Shown one piece after another: positions 7,373-16,546 of a stretch of DNA of 64,000 bases; position 1 is the first letter of the stretch; each line of letters opens with the position of its first letter. The notes beneath the pieces were generated by a model. That model saw only the letters and a program-made list of their open reading frames with translations, searched no databases and was not told where the DNA came from. The stretch comes from Pyruvatibacter mobilis (lineage in GTDB: Bacteria; Pseudomonadota; Alphaproteobacteria; CGMCC-115125), in contig NZ_CP051630.1 of assembly GCF_012848855.1 (NCBI RefSeq), positions 2,645,501 to 2,709,500 of the forward strand, read 5' to 3'. A program made the translations under genes and the position numbers.

Positions 7373-8176
7373 CTAGAGCGAAAAGCGTTCGCCGAGATAG
7401 AGCCGGCGCACATCCTCGTTGCCGACAATCTCGGAGGGCAGGCCTTCCAGCAAAAGCCGCCCGTCGTGAATGATATAGGCGCGGTCGATGAGCTCGAGGG
7501 TCTCGCGCACATTGTGGTCGGTGATCAGCACACCGATGCCGCGATCCGTCAGATGGCTCACAAGCTCATGAATGTCGCCGGTGGCGATGGGGTCGATGCC
7601 CGCGAAGGGTTCGTCGAGCAGCATGTAGTTGGGCTGGGCCGCCATGGCGCGGGCAATCTCCACGCGCCGGCGCTCACCGCCCGACAATGCCACTGACGGC
7701 GTGCGCCGCAGATGGGTGATCGAGAACTCGGCCAGCAACTCGTCCAGCATGGCTTCGCGGCGGGAATGGTCCTTCTCGACCAGTTCGATGACGGCGCGGA
7801 TGTTTTCCTCAACCGTCAGCCCACGGAAGATCGATGCTTCCTGCGGCAGATAGCCGATACCCATGCGGGCGCGGCGATACATGGGCAGGCGCGAAATATC
7901 AACGCCGTCGAGCTCGACGGAGCCGTAATCCGCCTCAACCAGGCCCGCGATCATGTAGAAGCAGGTGGTCTTGCCTGCCCCGTTGGGACCCAGCAGCCCC
8001 ACCGCTTCGCCGCGTGCCACGTTCATGGAAACGCCGCGCACCACAGGGCGCTTATTGTAGGTCTTGCCGATGCCTTCCACCACGAGACCGGAGGACGCCG
8101 CAACAAGGCGCGGGCCGCCTGTGGCCGCCCGGTTTTCCTGCGTCATGCTCGTGGTATCCCCATCCATGCGTGTCAT
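7373..8176 (-). CDS. lptB: LPS export ABC transporter ATP-binding protein LptB
   Basis: Codes for 267 residues from the ATG at 8176, which has AGGG six bases upstream; ATGs at 8167 and 8146 are possible. LptB is the cytoplasmic ATPase of LptB2FG, which pulls LPS out of the inner membrane. Walker A GPNGAGKTT is at residues 63-71. The signature LSGGERRRVEIARA, Walker B MLLDEPFAGIDP and switch histidine region (VLITDHNV) are all present. The first 30 residues are a polar extension. lptF and lptG are not in the window. It lies between lptA and rpoN on the same strand. Confidence 0.95.
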   Translation of the reverse strand: MTRMDGDTTSMTQENRAATGGPRLVAASSGLVVEGIGKTYNKRPVVRGVSMNVARGEAVGLLGPNGAGKTTCFYMIAGLVEADYGSVELDGVDISRLPMYRRARMGIGYLPQEASIFRGLTVEENIRAVIELVEKDHSRREAMLDELLAEFSITHLRRTPSVALSGGERRRVEIARAMAAQPNYMLLDEPFAGIDPIATGDIHELVSHLTDRGIGVLITDHNVRETLELIDRAYIIHDGRLLLEGLPSEIVGNEDVRRLYLGERFSL

Positions 8177-8317
8177 TAGTCGCCCTGCGCGCTTAAAAAT
8201 TTGTGAACCATGACGGGTTGCCGCTACCAAAAGGCATGAAACTTGCCTAAGCGGCTTTTCCGCCACATGGCGGCCCCCATGCCGCCTGCTAAATCCCCTG
8301 GAAAGGGCGCCCCGCTC

Positions 8318-8956
8318 CTATTGGGCGCCGCCTTCCGATCCGTTGTTGTCGGCCGGCACGAAGAGCGACCGCACACGGCCGCCCTGGGTGCCTGACGCCC
8401 CGCTGGCGCCCGCATCCACCACCGTCTGGCCGGTGTCGAGATTCATCTCCAGCTTCTGGCCGCGGATCACGTTCTCACCCTGGGTCAGCACCACCGTGTC
8501 GCCCATGTAGATCTTGCGCACCTTCACGTCGTACAGCGCCCAGTCTCCATTGGCGGTCTGGTCTTCATCGTCGGTGATGATGACATTCCCCTTGGCATCG
8601 ATCTTGGTGATGCTCTGGCCGGGACCGGGGCCGGGCTCCTCTTCGCCTTCGAAGCCCTCCGGCACGTCCTCGGCCTTCTTGGTCTCGTCCTTGGTGCGTT
8701 CCACATAGTAGACCCACACCTTGTCGGCGCGCAGGCGCATGGTGCCCTGGATCGCGTCCACCTTGCCGGTGAAGATCGCCACATTTTCAGAGCGCACCCA
8801 TTCGGCCTTATCGGAAATCACCTCGATGGGCTCACCGGGATCGTTGGTGAACCCGTCGCCGGAGCCGTCCTGGGCCAGCGCTGCCGGTCCCGCAAGGCCG
8901 AGCATCAGAAGGGCTGCGCCAAGGGTGCGGCCGGTCGTGGTGGTCAGAAGGGTCAT
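8318..8956 (-). CDS. lptA: LPS transport periplasmic protein LptA (OstA-like)
   Basis: Codes for 212 residues from the ATG at 8956, which has AGGA five bases upstream and opens a clear signal peptide ending near ALAQ (about residues 1-29). LptA forms the periplasmic beta-jellyroll bridge for LPS. OstA-type strands are seen in PIEVISDKAEWV, NVAIFTGKVDAIQGTMRLRADKV, then NVIITDDEDQTANGDWALYDV and a NVIRGQKLEMNLDTGQ strand near the end. Between the two halves is an acidic, proline/glycine-rich insert of about 30 residues (following KVWVYYVE). It lies 43 bases after lptC. Confidence 0.9.
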   Translation of the reverse strand: MTLLTTTTGRTLGAALLMLGLAGPAALAQDGSGDGFTNDPGEPIEVISDKAEWVRSENVAIFTGKVDAIQGTMRLRADKVWVYYVERTKDETKKAEDVPEGFEGEEEPGPGPGQSITKIDAKGNVIITDDEDQTANGDWALYDVKVRKIYMGDTVVLTQGENVIRGQKLEMNLDTGQTVVDAGASGASGTQGGRVRSLFVPADNNGSEGGAQ

Positions 8957-8999
8957 CTTGTCCTGTGCCTTTTCGTCGGGAGGGAAGCGCACCCACGCC

Positions 9000-9698
9000 T
9001 CACTTGCCGGTGGGGCCGAACAGCCCCTCACCGCTGGACCCGCCAGCATTAAAGATCACGATCTTGGCGCCGTTGATGAGGGTCACCCGGTCGCCGGATT
9101 CGGTTACCCGCAGCCCGCCGCCCTCGGCGGTGCCTTCCGGACCCTGCGCATAGACCTGCTGATCGCTTGAAATATCGCCTGTATCGAGGTTCACCCGGAC
9201 CAGCTTGCCCTGGAAGCGGAAGCCGTCATCTGTGAACAGCTGCACATTGTCCTCGAGGTCGATCCATTCCTCGTCGGTATTGAGCAGGCCCTTGTTGGAG
9301 GTCACAGCCGTCCAGGAGGTCTGGCTTTCGCTGACCAGATCCCCTTCCACATTCTCCAGGTGGATGAGCGCCGGATTGTCCGCATCCTGAACAGCGCTTG
9401 TGGCATTCATCGTGTAGGGCTGGCCCTTCTCGTCGACGTCGGAGATGCGCGGCGACACCATGCGCAGATCGTCCGTACGCGACGACACCTCGGAGAAGGT
9501 GATGTCGAGCTCATCCGGCCCGTCGAAGGTGCCGGACATGAACAGCAGCGCGCCGATCAAGCCGAGCGCCGTCACCGCGAGGCCCACCTTCATGGCGGAG
9601 ACGAAGCGGCTATAGGCCTGGGCGCGCGCCGCATTGGCCTGGCGCAGGTTGCGCGGCTGGGCCCGGCGGCGGGCAGCGTCTGTTCGGCTCATGCTCAT
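9000..9698 (-). CDS. lptC: LPS export protein LptC
   Basis: Codes for 232 residues from the ATG at 9698; a second ATG two codons on (9692) is equally possible, and a further upstream start would overlap kdsD. A basic N-terminus (about residues 1-35) precedes one membrane anchor, VGLAVTALGLIGALLFM, at about residues 38-54. The rest is a periplasmic beta-jellyroll domain (LptC/YrbK family) that receives LPS from LptFG and hands it to LptA. Recognisable strands are DLRMVSPRISDVDEKGQPYTMNA and DDGFRFQGKLVRVNLDTGDI. It lies between kdsD and lptA as in other alphaproteobacteria. Confidence 0.9.
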   Translation of the reverse strand: MSMSRTDAARRRAQPRNLRQANAARAQAYSRFVSAMKVGLAVTALGLIGALLFMSGTFDGPDELDITFSEVSSRTDDLRMVSPRISDVDEKGQPYTMNATSAVQDADNPALIHLENVEGDLVSESQTSWTAVTSNKGLLNTDEEWIDLEDNVQLFTDDGFRFQGKLVRVNLDTGDISSDQQVYAQGPEGTAEGGGLRVTESGDRVTLINGAKIVIFNAGGSSGEGLFGPTGK

Positions 9699-9726
9699 GG
9701 ATGCGTCGTGCTCACCGGGTCGGTCC

Positions 9727-10752
9727 TCAGGCAAAGCCCGCGCGCAGCAGGTCATGCATGTGCAGCACGCCCAGCGGGGCCTGCGGGCCGGCGCCGCCTG
9801 CGGGCATCACGAAAAGCACGGTCACAGGCGGGCTTACCTCGTTCATCTGCGCCATGGCTTCGGCTGCCAGCGCATCCACCGCAATGGTGCGCGGCGTGGT
9901 GGTCATGACATCGCGCGCGGCCTTGGACACAAGGTCGGGGCCCAGATGACGGCGCAGATCCCCATCGGTGATGATGCCGACGAGCCGTCCGTCCGCATCC
10001 GCCACGCCGGTGCAGCCGAGACCGCCTTCGGTCATCTTGGAGACGGCATCCGGCAGGGGGGTGTCCGGGGTTACCATGGGCACCAGGTCAGGCCCGCGCA
10101 TCACGTCGCTCACCCGCACCAGCGCCTGGCCGAGGCGGCCACCGGGGTGCAGCTCGCGATACTTGTCCTTGGTGAAGCCGCGCCGCTCCATCAGCGCCAC
10201 CGCTAGTGCGTCGCCCAGGGCGATCATCATGGTGGAGGATGTGGTGGGCGCCATGCCCATGGGGCAGGCTTCCTCCGCCGGGGCCAGGGTCAGCAGAATG
10301 GTGGCCGCCTTGGCCAGTGTCGACTCGGCGCGGGAGGTGATGGCGATCAGCGGCGTGTTGATGCGGCGGCCATGGGCGATGATGTCGCCGAGTTCCTGGT
10401 TTTCGCCGGAATTGGACAGCACAAGCAGGCAGTCGCCTCGCGTCACCATGCCGAGGTCGCCGTGGCTGGCTTCGCCCGGATGGACATAGTGCGCCGGCGT
10501 GCCGGTGGAGGCGAGGGTCGCCGCGATCTTGCGGGCCACATGCCCGCTCTTGCCCATGCCGCTGACAATGACGCGGCCCTTGGTGGCCAGCATGGCATCC
10601 ACCGCTTCGCTGAACCGTCCGTCCAGCCCGTCGCGCAGCCGCGCTAGGGCGTCAGACGCCAGGGTCAGCACGCGTGCGGCAGCCGATGCGTCCCCCTCGG
10701 CGGGGGCGGTTTCAGGCGATGCGTCGGGCGCCGGAGAAGCTGTGTGAACCAT
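9727..10752 (-). CDS. kdsD: Arabinose-5-phosphate isomerase KdsD (KpsF/GutQ family)
   Basis: Codes for 341 residues from the ATG at 10752. It converts ribulose-5-phosphate to arabinose-5-phosphate, the first step of Kdo synthesis for LPS. An N-terminal SIS domain (about residues 60-195) shows SGMGKSGHVARK and the HPGEASHGDLG loop that carries the active-site histidine. SNSGENQE follows. Two CBS domains fill the C-terminal third (from VSDVMRG onward, and ARDVMTTTPRTI). The first 25 residues are Ala/Pro-rich and may be disordered. A likely promoter lies about 100 bases upstream, and lptC-lptA-lptB follow. Confidence 0.95.
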   Translation of the reverse strand: MVHTASPAPDASPETAPAEGDASAAARVLTLASDALARLRDGLDGRFSEAVDAMLATKGRVIVSGMGKSGHVARKIAATLASTGTPAHYVHPGEASHGDLGMVTRGDCLLVLSNSGENQELGDIIAHGRRINTPLIAITSRAESTLAKAATILLTLAPAEEACPMGMAPTTSSTMMIALGDALAVALMERRGFTKDKYRELHPGGRLGQALVRVSDVMRGPDLVPMVTPDTPLPDAVSKMTEGGLGCTGVADADGRLVGIITDGDLRRHLGPDLVSKAARDVMTTTPRTIAVDALAAEAMAQMNEVSPPVTVLFVMPAGGAGPQAPLGVLHMHDLLRAGFA

Positions 10753-10852
10753 GTAAGCAGGCCGCGGGCTGTGGCAGGCAACCTGACCCGCCCCGCCCAA
10801 GCCGGACGCGCGGGCAAGCAAGAAACTTGCCAGAAATCATCAATTGCGCCGG

Positions 10853-10882
10853 AGTATGGGTGTGCGACCCGTCCGGCGTCAA
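10853..10882 (-). promoter_or_regulatory. Sigma-70-type promoter upstream of kdsD-lptCAB
   Basis: On the minus strand, TTGACG (complement of 10877-10882) and CATACT (complement of 10853-10858) are 18 bases apart, 100 bases before the kdsD start. It is the best -35/-10 pair seen in the 247-base gap between rnd and kdsD. Confidence 0.5.
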
Positions 10883-10944
10883 CCAGATTGCCCAAAAATC
10901 GGGCGGATTCGCGGCATTGCCTGTCATCACCCGACACCGCTCCG

Positions 10945-10964
10945 GAGCCGCTCCGGAGCGGCTC
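10945..10964. repeat. Perfect 20-base palindrome between rnd and kdsD
   Basis: GAGCCGCTCC is followed directly by its exact reverse complement. The left part also forms a short direct repeat with the preceding CCGCTCCGGAG (10937-10947). It lies 36 bases past the rnd stop and has no following T run on either strand, so it is not a normal intrinsic terminator. Confidence 0.6.
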
Positions 10965-10999
10965 GGTTTGGCTCTGGAAAGCTGGGAGAGAGAGGCGGC

Positions 11000-11614
11000 T
11001 CAACTGTGAGCAAAGATGTCCTCGTCCGGCCAGCCTGCCAGGTCGAGGGCGGCCCGGGTCGGCAGGAAATCGAAACAGGCCTGGGCCAGGTCGGCACGGC
11101 CTTCCCGCGCCAGCATTATGTCCAGCTTGTCCTTCATCTGGTGCAGGTAGAGAACGTCCGACGCCGCGTATTCGAGCTGGGCCGGGCTCAAATCGTCCGC
11201 CCCCCAGTCGGAGCTCTGCTGCTGCTTGGACATATCAACGCCCAGCAGTTCCCGCGCCAGATCCTTGAGGCCGTGCCGGTCCGTATAGGTCCGCACCAGG
11301 CGGGAGGCGATCTTGGTGCAATAGACCGGTGCGCAGGTGACACCAAGATATTTCGAGATCATGCCCACGTCGAAGCGGGCAAAGTGAAACAGCTTCACCG
11401 TGCCTGCATCGGCCAGCAGGGCCTTGAGATTGGGGCAGTCGAAAGTGGTGCGGTTGAGCTGCACCACATGGGCGTCTCCGTCGCCGGCCGATAGCTGCAC
11501 CACGCACAGATCATCCCGGTTCGGATCAAGGCCCATGGCCTCGGTATCCACGGCCACGACGGGGCCGAGATCAAGCCCGTCGGGGAGATCGCCTTTGTGC
11601 AGGGTGATGGTCAT
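11000..11614 (-). CDS. rnd: Ribonuclease D, short form (3'-5' exonuclease domain only)
   Basis: Codes for 204 residues. It is a DEDD-type 3'-5' exoribonuclease that trims the 3' ends of tRNA and other small RNAs. ExoI holds the catalytic DTE (VAVDTEAMGL, about residues 22-25), ExoII is HFARFDVGMI (about 77-86) and ExoIII is YAASDVLYLHQM (about 149-160) with the Tyr and Asp. The HRDC domains that give E. coli RNase D its 375 residues are absent; such short proteins are common in alphaproteobacteria. It is the first gene of the minus-strand run that continues with kdsD. Confidence 0.92.
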   Translation of the reverse strand: MTITLHKGDLPDGLDLGPVVAVDTEAMGLDPNRDDLCVVQLSAGDGDAHVVQLNRTTFDCPNLKALLADAGTVKLFHFARFDVGMISKYLGVTCAPVYCTKIASRLVRTYTDRHGLKDLARELLGVDMSKQQQSSDWGADDLSPAQLEYAASDVLYLHQMKDKLDIMLAREGRADLAQACFDFLPTRAALDLAGWPDEDIFAHS

Positions 11615-11689
11615 CGATGAAGCTCCGGCTTGGATGCATTTGCCCCGTTACATATCGCGGCGCCCCCCAGCCGTCGAGGGCAGCATCAT

Positions 11690-13834
11690 TCAGCCCACCT
11701 GCCGGCGCTCGCCCCCGGACCGCCGGTCCTCTGCCACGGGCTTGCTCTCCTTGCGTCGCTGGTCCTTGCGGTTGTCTACCTCAGGCGTCGACGTGCGGAC
11801 GATGCGGCGGATGGTGCTTTCCAGCCCGTCAATGTCGTTCTTGAGCACGGAAGATGCCTCGGCGACATTGACCGCCACCTCATCCACCCGCGACAGGCTT
11901 TCCGAGATGCCGCCCACGCGGTCTGTCACCCGGCGGGCACCATCGGTGGACTGTTCGGCGTTGCTGGCGATCTCGGCCGCGGACGCGCGCTGCGTCTGCA
12001 CGGCTTCGTCGATCTGTGCTGCGGCGGCATTGATCTGCTCGATCACTTCATGGATCTGGCTCATCGCGCCCACGGCTTCCTCGGTGGTGCCCTGCATCAG
12101 CGCCACCTGGGACGTGATCTCGGATACCGACCGCTGGGTCTGGGTGGCCAGCGACTTCACCTCATTGGCCACGACGGCAAACCCCTTGCCAGCGTCGCCC
12201 GCGCGCGCCGCCTCAATGGTGGCGTTGAGGGCCAGCAAATTGGTCTGCTCGGCAATCTCGCTGATGAGATTGACGACGGCTCCCACCTCGGTGGCTGCTT
12301 CCTGCAGCTTGCCCACCACCTGGCCGGTGCCGGTGGCCGTTGTGGCCGCGCGGTCTGCGGCACTGCGGGTTTCAGATACCTGGGCGACGACCGATTCAAG
12401 GGAGCTGTTGACCTCTTCCAGCAGGCGCGACACGGCTTCCGCATTGGCGGAGGCCTGCTCGGCGGCGTCCACCGCTTCCTTCTGGTTCTCACTCACCTCC
12501 TCACCGATGCGCTTCAGATCCTGGGCGCGGGCGGCGAGCGACTCGCCGTTTTCAGAGATGGTGACGACGGTGGTCTGCAACTCGCCTTCCACAGCGTCGG
12601 CAAGCGCCTTCAGGGCCTTCACCTTTTCTTCGGCGGCGATGGCCTCCTGGCGCGTGCGTTCTTCCTGTTCCTTTTCCCCGGCGATGATGCTGTCGCGGAA
12701 CTGCACCAGCGCGCGGTTCATGGCGCCGATATCGTCCTGGCTCTGATCATCCACGAGGTCGATGTCCCGGTTGCCGCCGGCGATGGCGCGCAGATTGTCC
12801 ACGAAGACACCCACACGGCGTGACAGGGGCAAGGCACCCGCAAGGCCGATGGAGGCGAAGACGATGATCACCATCACATTGGTGGCCACCAGCCAGAAGA
12901 TGGCGGCATCAGCCGCACCCATCAATTCCTCGGTGCGGGTATGGATAGCCTCCGCCGTCCGGTCCTCGATACTGCGCATGGTGGCGAGCCACTGGGTGGC
13001 TGCCTCATACCAGTTGGCCGCCGTCAGGCCGTGCGTGTCGCGGGTGTCCTCCAGGGAGGCGAGGATTTCGCGCAGTTCCTCAACGCGGGCCACTTCCGGC
13101 TGGGCAAGCGCGTCAACGAGGATCTTCTGCTCCTGCTTGGAGGCAAAGCGGTGATATTCCTCCAGGAACACTTCCTCGCCGCGCAGCTGATCGCGATAGG
13201 CGCGGTAGCGGGCGGCATCGTACACGCCAGCCTCGGCATCATTCAGCAGGGACGCACCGTGAGCGCGTTCCAGGCTCGCGCTCTCCATGGTCTGCACCAG
13301 ATAGAGATAAGGCAGCAGCAGCACCGTTACTTCCTGGGCCGGGCTGTACTCGGACGCCACTGCAATCACGTCGATCAGATGGCTGTTGATCGTGGAGTAG
13401 TATTCAAGGCTTTCCTCAACGGACACCTTGCGCCCGTCAACCAGGGCGCGATGGGCATCAAGCTGCTTCAGGTCCTGTTCCACATAGGCCAGTTTTTCGA
13501 CCACGCGCTTGGGCAGGGCCGCCATGTCGGCCTTTGCCACATGGGCGCGGAAGTTCCGCATCTCGGCATTGGTCTTTTCGCGCTGGGTCGTGAGTTCGCC
13601 GCGGCGATCGGCGGCAAAGCCGCTTGAAATCACACCGACGGTGCGGCCGCGCTCGGACTGGAGTTCGTGGATAATCCCGCTCGCCGTCGTCGCGATATCC
13701 TGCAGCGGCACCAGGGCGCGCAGTTTTTCCTTGGAATCCAGCTGCTGATAAATCGCCTCACCGGCAAGGCCAATAATGGCCAGGTGAGGAAAAAGAACCA
13801 GCACGATCAGTTTGGTCTTGAGGCTCATCTGCAT
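11690..13834 (-). CDS. Methyl-accepting chemotaxis protein with NIT sensor domain
   Basis: Codes for 714 residues from the ATG at 13834, which follows GGGGGAT by about seven bases. TM1 (about residues 7-28) and TM2 (about 318-338) bracket a helical NIT domain (nitrate/nitrite-sensing family), marked by [19 protein letters not shown] near residue 60 and [23 protein letters not shown] further on. A HAMP region (about 340-395) and the methyl-accepting signalling domain follow. The latter's hairpin tip [19 protein letters not shown] binds CheA/CheW. The C-terminus is a basic tail without a CheR-docking NWEEF-type pentapeptide. No other chemotaxis gene is in the window. Confidence 0.93.
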   Translation of the reverse strand: MQMSLKTKLIVLVLFPHLAIIGLAGEAIYQQLDSKEKLRALVPLQDIATTASGIIHELQSERGRTVGVISSGFAADRRGELTTQREKTNAEMRNFRAHVAKADMAALPKRVVEKLAYVEQDLKQLDAHRALVDGRKVSVEESLEYYSTINSHLIDVIAVASEYSPAQEVTVLLLPYLYLVQTMESASLERAHGASLLNDAEAGVYDAARYRAYRDQLRGEEVFLEEYHRFASKQEQKILVDALAQPEVARVEELREILASLEDTRDTHGLTAANWYEAATQWLATMRSIEDRTAEAIHTRTEELMGAADAAIFWLVATNVMVIIVFASIGLAGALPLSRRVGVFVDNLRAIAGGNRDIDLVDDQSQDDIGAMNRALVQFRDSIIAGEKEQEERTRQEAIAAEEKVKALKALADAVEGELQTTVVTISENGESLAARAQDLKRIGEEVSENQKEAVDAAEQASANAEAVSRLLEEVNSSLESVVAQVSETRSAADRAATTATGTGQVVGKLQEAATEVGAVVNLISEIAEQTNLLALNATIEAARAGDAGKGFAVVANEVKSLATQTQRSVSEITSQVALMQGTTEEAVGAMSQIHEVIEQINAAAAQIDEAVQTQRASAAEIASNAEQSTDGARRVTDRVGGISESLSRVDEVAVNVAEASSVLKNDIDGLESTIRRIVRTSTPEVDNRKDQRRKESKPVAEDRRSGGERRQVG

Positions 13835-14061
13835 AGCACAATCCCCCGGCTGCACTTTTGATGAGACCACCTCAAACCAATTTAGTTAAATATTTCAGCT
13901 ACCCAGCACACTTTCTGCGGGAATTCATTCCGCCTGCAGAAATCAAGGCCTAACCGGTCGCCCAACTATACTTTCAGTTGAACAAAGTATGCTTTGCTCG
14001 CATGGGTTGCGCAGTGCGTGCGGCCTTGCGGCGTGATGGAGATGGAGTATCGGGGATGAGA

Positions 14062-14148
14062 TGGTGCCCAGGAGAAGACTCGAACTTCCACGCCCTTTCG
14101 GGCACTAGCACCTGAAGCTAGCGCGTCTACCAATTCCGCCACCTGGGC
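14062..14148 (-). tRNA. tRNA-Leu, anticodon CAG
   Basis: 87 bases including an encoded CCA. Acceptor 5' GCCCAGG pairs with the CCTGGGC end. The D arm has GGTAGAC, the anticodon CAG is the complement of 14112-14114, a long class II variable arm (GCCC-GAAA-GGGC) follows, and the T arm reads GTTCGAG. The identity follows from the anticodon and the long variable arm. Confidence 0.97.
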
Positions 14149-14310
14149 ATCGCTGCCGGGCCCCTGCCCAGAGGCGGGGCGGCTGCGAAGGGGGCGAGTG
14201 ATAGCGCCGCGCTGCGTGCGGATCAAGCCCAGAATGCATGCAAAGCCCGATAATCCGCATAGAATGCATTGCGGCCTGCCTTGGGGCCGGCAGTCACAGG
14301 ATTTCGCGCG

Positions 14311-14823
14311 ATGCCGCGCCTTCTCGTTCTCTCCGGCCTGCCGGGCACCGGCAAGACCACCCTCGCCCGCCCGCTGGCCCGGCGGCTTGGTGCCGTCTAT
14401 GTGCGCATCGACACGATCGAGCAGGCCATGCGCTCCTCCGAGGTTGCTCCGGTTGAGGTCGAAGATCACGGCTATCGCGCAGGCTACGGCGTGACCGCCG
14501 ACAATCTGGCCCTTGGCCGTGACGTTGTGGCGGAATGCGTGAACCCGCTGGCGATCACCCGCGCTGCGTGGCGCGAGGTTGCCCGCAAGGCGGGGGCCGA
14601 CTGCCACGAGATCGAGCTTGTGTGCTCAGACCTGCACAAGCACCGCGCCCGGGTGGAAGGCCGCGTTACCGACATTCCCGGCCTCATCCTGCCGCGCTGG
14701 GATGACGTGCTGGCGCGGGATTATGAGCCCTGGCACGGCCCGCATCTGATGATCGATACCGCCGCCATGACACCGGACGAGGCCGTGCGCCACATCCTGC
14801 ACCGCATCGGCCTGCACTCCTGA
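14311..14823 (+). CDS. P-loop kinase / AAA-family ATPase, small
   Basis: Codes for 170 residues from the ATG at 14311 (CACAGGA upstream). Walker A GLPGTGKTT is at residues 9-17, immediately after the first beta strand. An RIDTIEQAMR segment follows near residue 33, where related zeta-toxin-like and gluconate/adenylylsulfate kinases have their substrate Asp. The C-terminal part has a lid-like arginine block (HRARVEGR) and WDDVLARDYEPW. This is the AAA_33-type small-molecule kinase fold; the substrate is unknown. It is divergent from the neighbouring tRNA-Leu and 149 bases from the thioesterase gene. No antitoxin gene is adjacent, which argues against a zeta toxin. Confidence 0.75.
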   Translation: MPRLLVLSGLPGTGKTTLARPLARRLGAVYVRIDTIEQAMRSSEVAPVEVEDHGYRAGYGVTADNLALGRDVVAECVNPLAITRAAWREVARKAGADCHEIELVCSDLHKHRARVEGRVTDIPGLILPRWDDVLARDYEPWHGPHLMIDTAAMTPDEAVRHILHRIGLHS

Positions 14824-14972
14824 AACCGCCGACTAGAGAGGCGCGCGGAGCCGAAACGGGACGATCTGCATTTGGCCCATCACCGCAATGCCGGTAGGGC
14901 GAAACGCAAATTGTGATCCTCGCCAGGGCGCGCACATTGGTGGGGAAATCAATCATCACCAAAGGCCGCATC

Positions 14973-15389
14973 ATGTCTCAGACCATTCCCGAAGGCTTCA
15001 GCCCTCACTTCCGCAAAAGCCCGCTCACCGACCCATGGGAGCCGCTTTATTCCCGCCTTCTTGAAGACCGCATCGTCCTCGGTCTGCGGGCTGATGAGCG
15101 GCACTGCAATTCGCGCGGCATCGTGCACGGCGGGCTGATCACGGCGCTGGCCGACAATGCCATGGGCCTGTCCTGCGTCGCTGCCTACAAGGCCAAGGGT
15201 TTCGACACCCCACCGCTTGTGACCATCACCCTGCATGTGGATTTCCTGCGCGCCGGCAGTGCCGGGCAGTGGATCGAGTTCTCCACCACCGCCATCAAGA
15301 CCGGTGCCAAGATCGCCGCCGCCCAGGGCGTGGTGACGGCAGACGGGCGGGACAGCGCCTATTGCAGCGCCACCTTCTCCGCCGCGTAG
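14973..15389 (+). CDS. PaaI-type hotdog-fold acyl-CoA thioesterase
   Basis: Codes for 138 residues from the ATG at 14973 (AAAGG seven bases upstream). The PaaI/thioesterase-4 signature NSRGIVHGGLITALADNAMG lies at residues 46-65, with the HGG loop at 52-54 and the catalytic-type Asp61 on the hot-dog helix. The later strands VTITLHVDFLRAG and WIEFSTTAIKTGAKIAAAQG are family typical. Such enzymes hydrolyse acyl- or aryl-CoA thioesters in the cytoplasm. There is no pathway context nearby, so the physiological substrate is open. Confidence 0.88.
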   Translation: MSQTIPEGFSPHFRKSPLTDPWEPLYSRLLEDRIVLGLRADERHCNSRGIVHGGLITALADNAMGLSCVAAYKAKGFDTPPLVTITLHVDFLRAGSAGQWIEFSTTAIKTGAKIAAAQGVVTADGRDSAYCSATFSAA

Positions 15390-15571
15390 GCTTTTCCCGT
15401 ATCGTCCCCATTGCCGGACCCTTCTCTTGGGACAAACTGCCCTGCCCCCTAGGCGGGTGGGTGCGGCTGCGCTATTTACTGCTCTAAATGACTATGCGAC
15501 GCGCGGCCTGAGAGGCTGCCTGCCGCCCCCCGGGGCGCGCAGGTGCCCGGCGAGAAGAGGGACATTCCATC

Positions 15572-16546
15572 GTGAGCGACAAGATCGTTACGGTATTTGG
15601 CGGATCGGGCTTTCTGGGCCGCCACGTGGTGCGGGAACTGGCGAAGCGCGGCTACCGCGTGCGCGCCGCCATGCGGCATCCGTCGCGGGCCGGCTTCCTG
15701 CGCACCATGGGTCTGCCGGGCCAGGTGGAAGCGGTTTACGCAGACATCCGCGATGACGAATCAGTCGCCCGCGCGCTCAACGGCGCGTCCATGGCGGTGA
15801 ACCTCGTCGGCATCCTGTTTGAAAGCGGCAAGCAGACTTTCTCCGCCCTGCAGGCGGAAGGCGCCGGCCGCATAGCCTGGACCGCCAAGGCCAAGGGCGT
15901 TGAGCGGCTCGTGCATGTGTCGGCAATCGGTGCGGATACGGGCAGCGATGCGCAATACGCGGCCAGCAAGGCCAATGGCGAAGCCGCCGTGCTGGAGGCC
16001 TTCCCCGAAGCCGTGATCCTTCGCCCCTCCATCGTGTTCGGCAAGGGCGACGGTTTCTTCAACCGGTTTGCAGGTCTTGCCCGGTTCCTGCCGGCGCTGC
16101 CGCTGCTCGGCGGCGGGCACACGAAAATGCAGCCGGTCTATGTGGATGACGTGGCTGATGCGGTATGCGCGGCGCTGGACGACACGGGCACCTCGGGCAA
16201 GATCTATGAATTGGGCGGCCCGCGCGTCTACAGCTTCAAGGAGCTGATGCAGATCGTCCTTGATGAGACCCAGCGCAAGCGTCTGCTGGCGCCGGTGCCC
16301 TGGCCCATCGCCCGCCTCCAGGGCCGCATCCTCGGGCTGCTGCCCAATCCGCTGCTCACCCATGACCAGGTGAAGATGCTGGAAACCGACAATGTGGTGA
16401 GCGAGGCAGCCATCGCTGAGAAGCGCACCCTCGGCGACCTCGGCATCGAGGCGACCAGCGTCGAGGCCATTGTGCCCAGCTATCTGTGGATGTACCGCCG
16501 CCAGGGCCAGTATGCGGAAGATATCCGCCGCGAAACCGCGTCCTGA
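15572..16546 (+). CDS. Complex I NDUFA9-like NAD(P)-binding protein
   Basis: Codes for 324 residues with a GTG start (GAGAAGAGGGAC upstream). It is an atypical short-chain dehydrogenase of the NDUFA9 family, the group that in mitochondria gives a non-catalytic complex I subunit. The Rossmann loop GGSGFLGRHVV is at residues 10-20. The usual active-site YxxxK is replaced by AQYAASKANGE with a Tyr and a Lys, and LRPSIVFGKGDGFFNRF follows. A C-terminal MYRRQGQYAEDIRRE tail closes the protein. It is convergent with uppP (no gap), a neighbour order familiar from rhizobia and relatives. Confidence 0.88.
   Translation: MSDKIVTVFGGSGFLGRHVVRELAKRGYRVRAAMRHPSRAGFLRTMGLPGQVEAVYADIRDDESVARALNGASMAVNLVGILFESGKQTFSALQAEGAGRIAWTAKAKGVERLVHVSAIGADTGSDAQYAASKANGEAAVLEAFPEAVILRPSIVFGKGDGFFNRFAGLARFLPALPLLGGGHTKMQPVYVDDVADAVCAALDDTGTSGKIYELGGPRVYSFKELMQIVLDETQRKRLLAPVPWPIARLQGRILGLLPNPLLTHDQVKMLETDNVVSEAAIAEKRTLGDLGIEATSVEAIVPSYLWMYRRQGQYAEDIRRETAS

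Noticed and set aside
6032-7696. Long open plus-strand frame of over 550 codons opposite rpoN and lptB
   Set aside because: It runs antisense to two well-recognised genes; its length reflects the high GC content and it has no recognisable domain.
14062-14310. tRNA-Leu as an integration site of a mobile element
   Set aside because: There is no integrase, no repeated tRNA 3' end and no change in base composition in the flanking sequence.
14311-14823. Zeta-type toxin of a toxin-antitoxin pair
   Set aside because: The P-loop fold fits, but no small antitoxin gene lies beside it, and zeta-specific residues are not evident.
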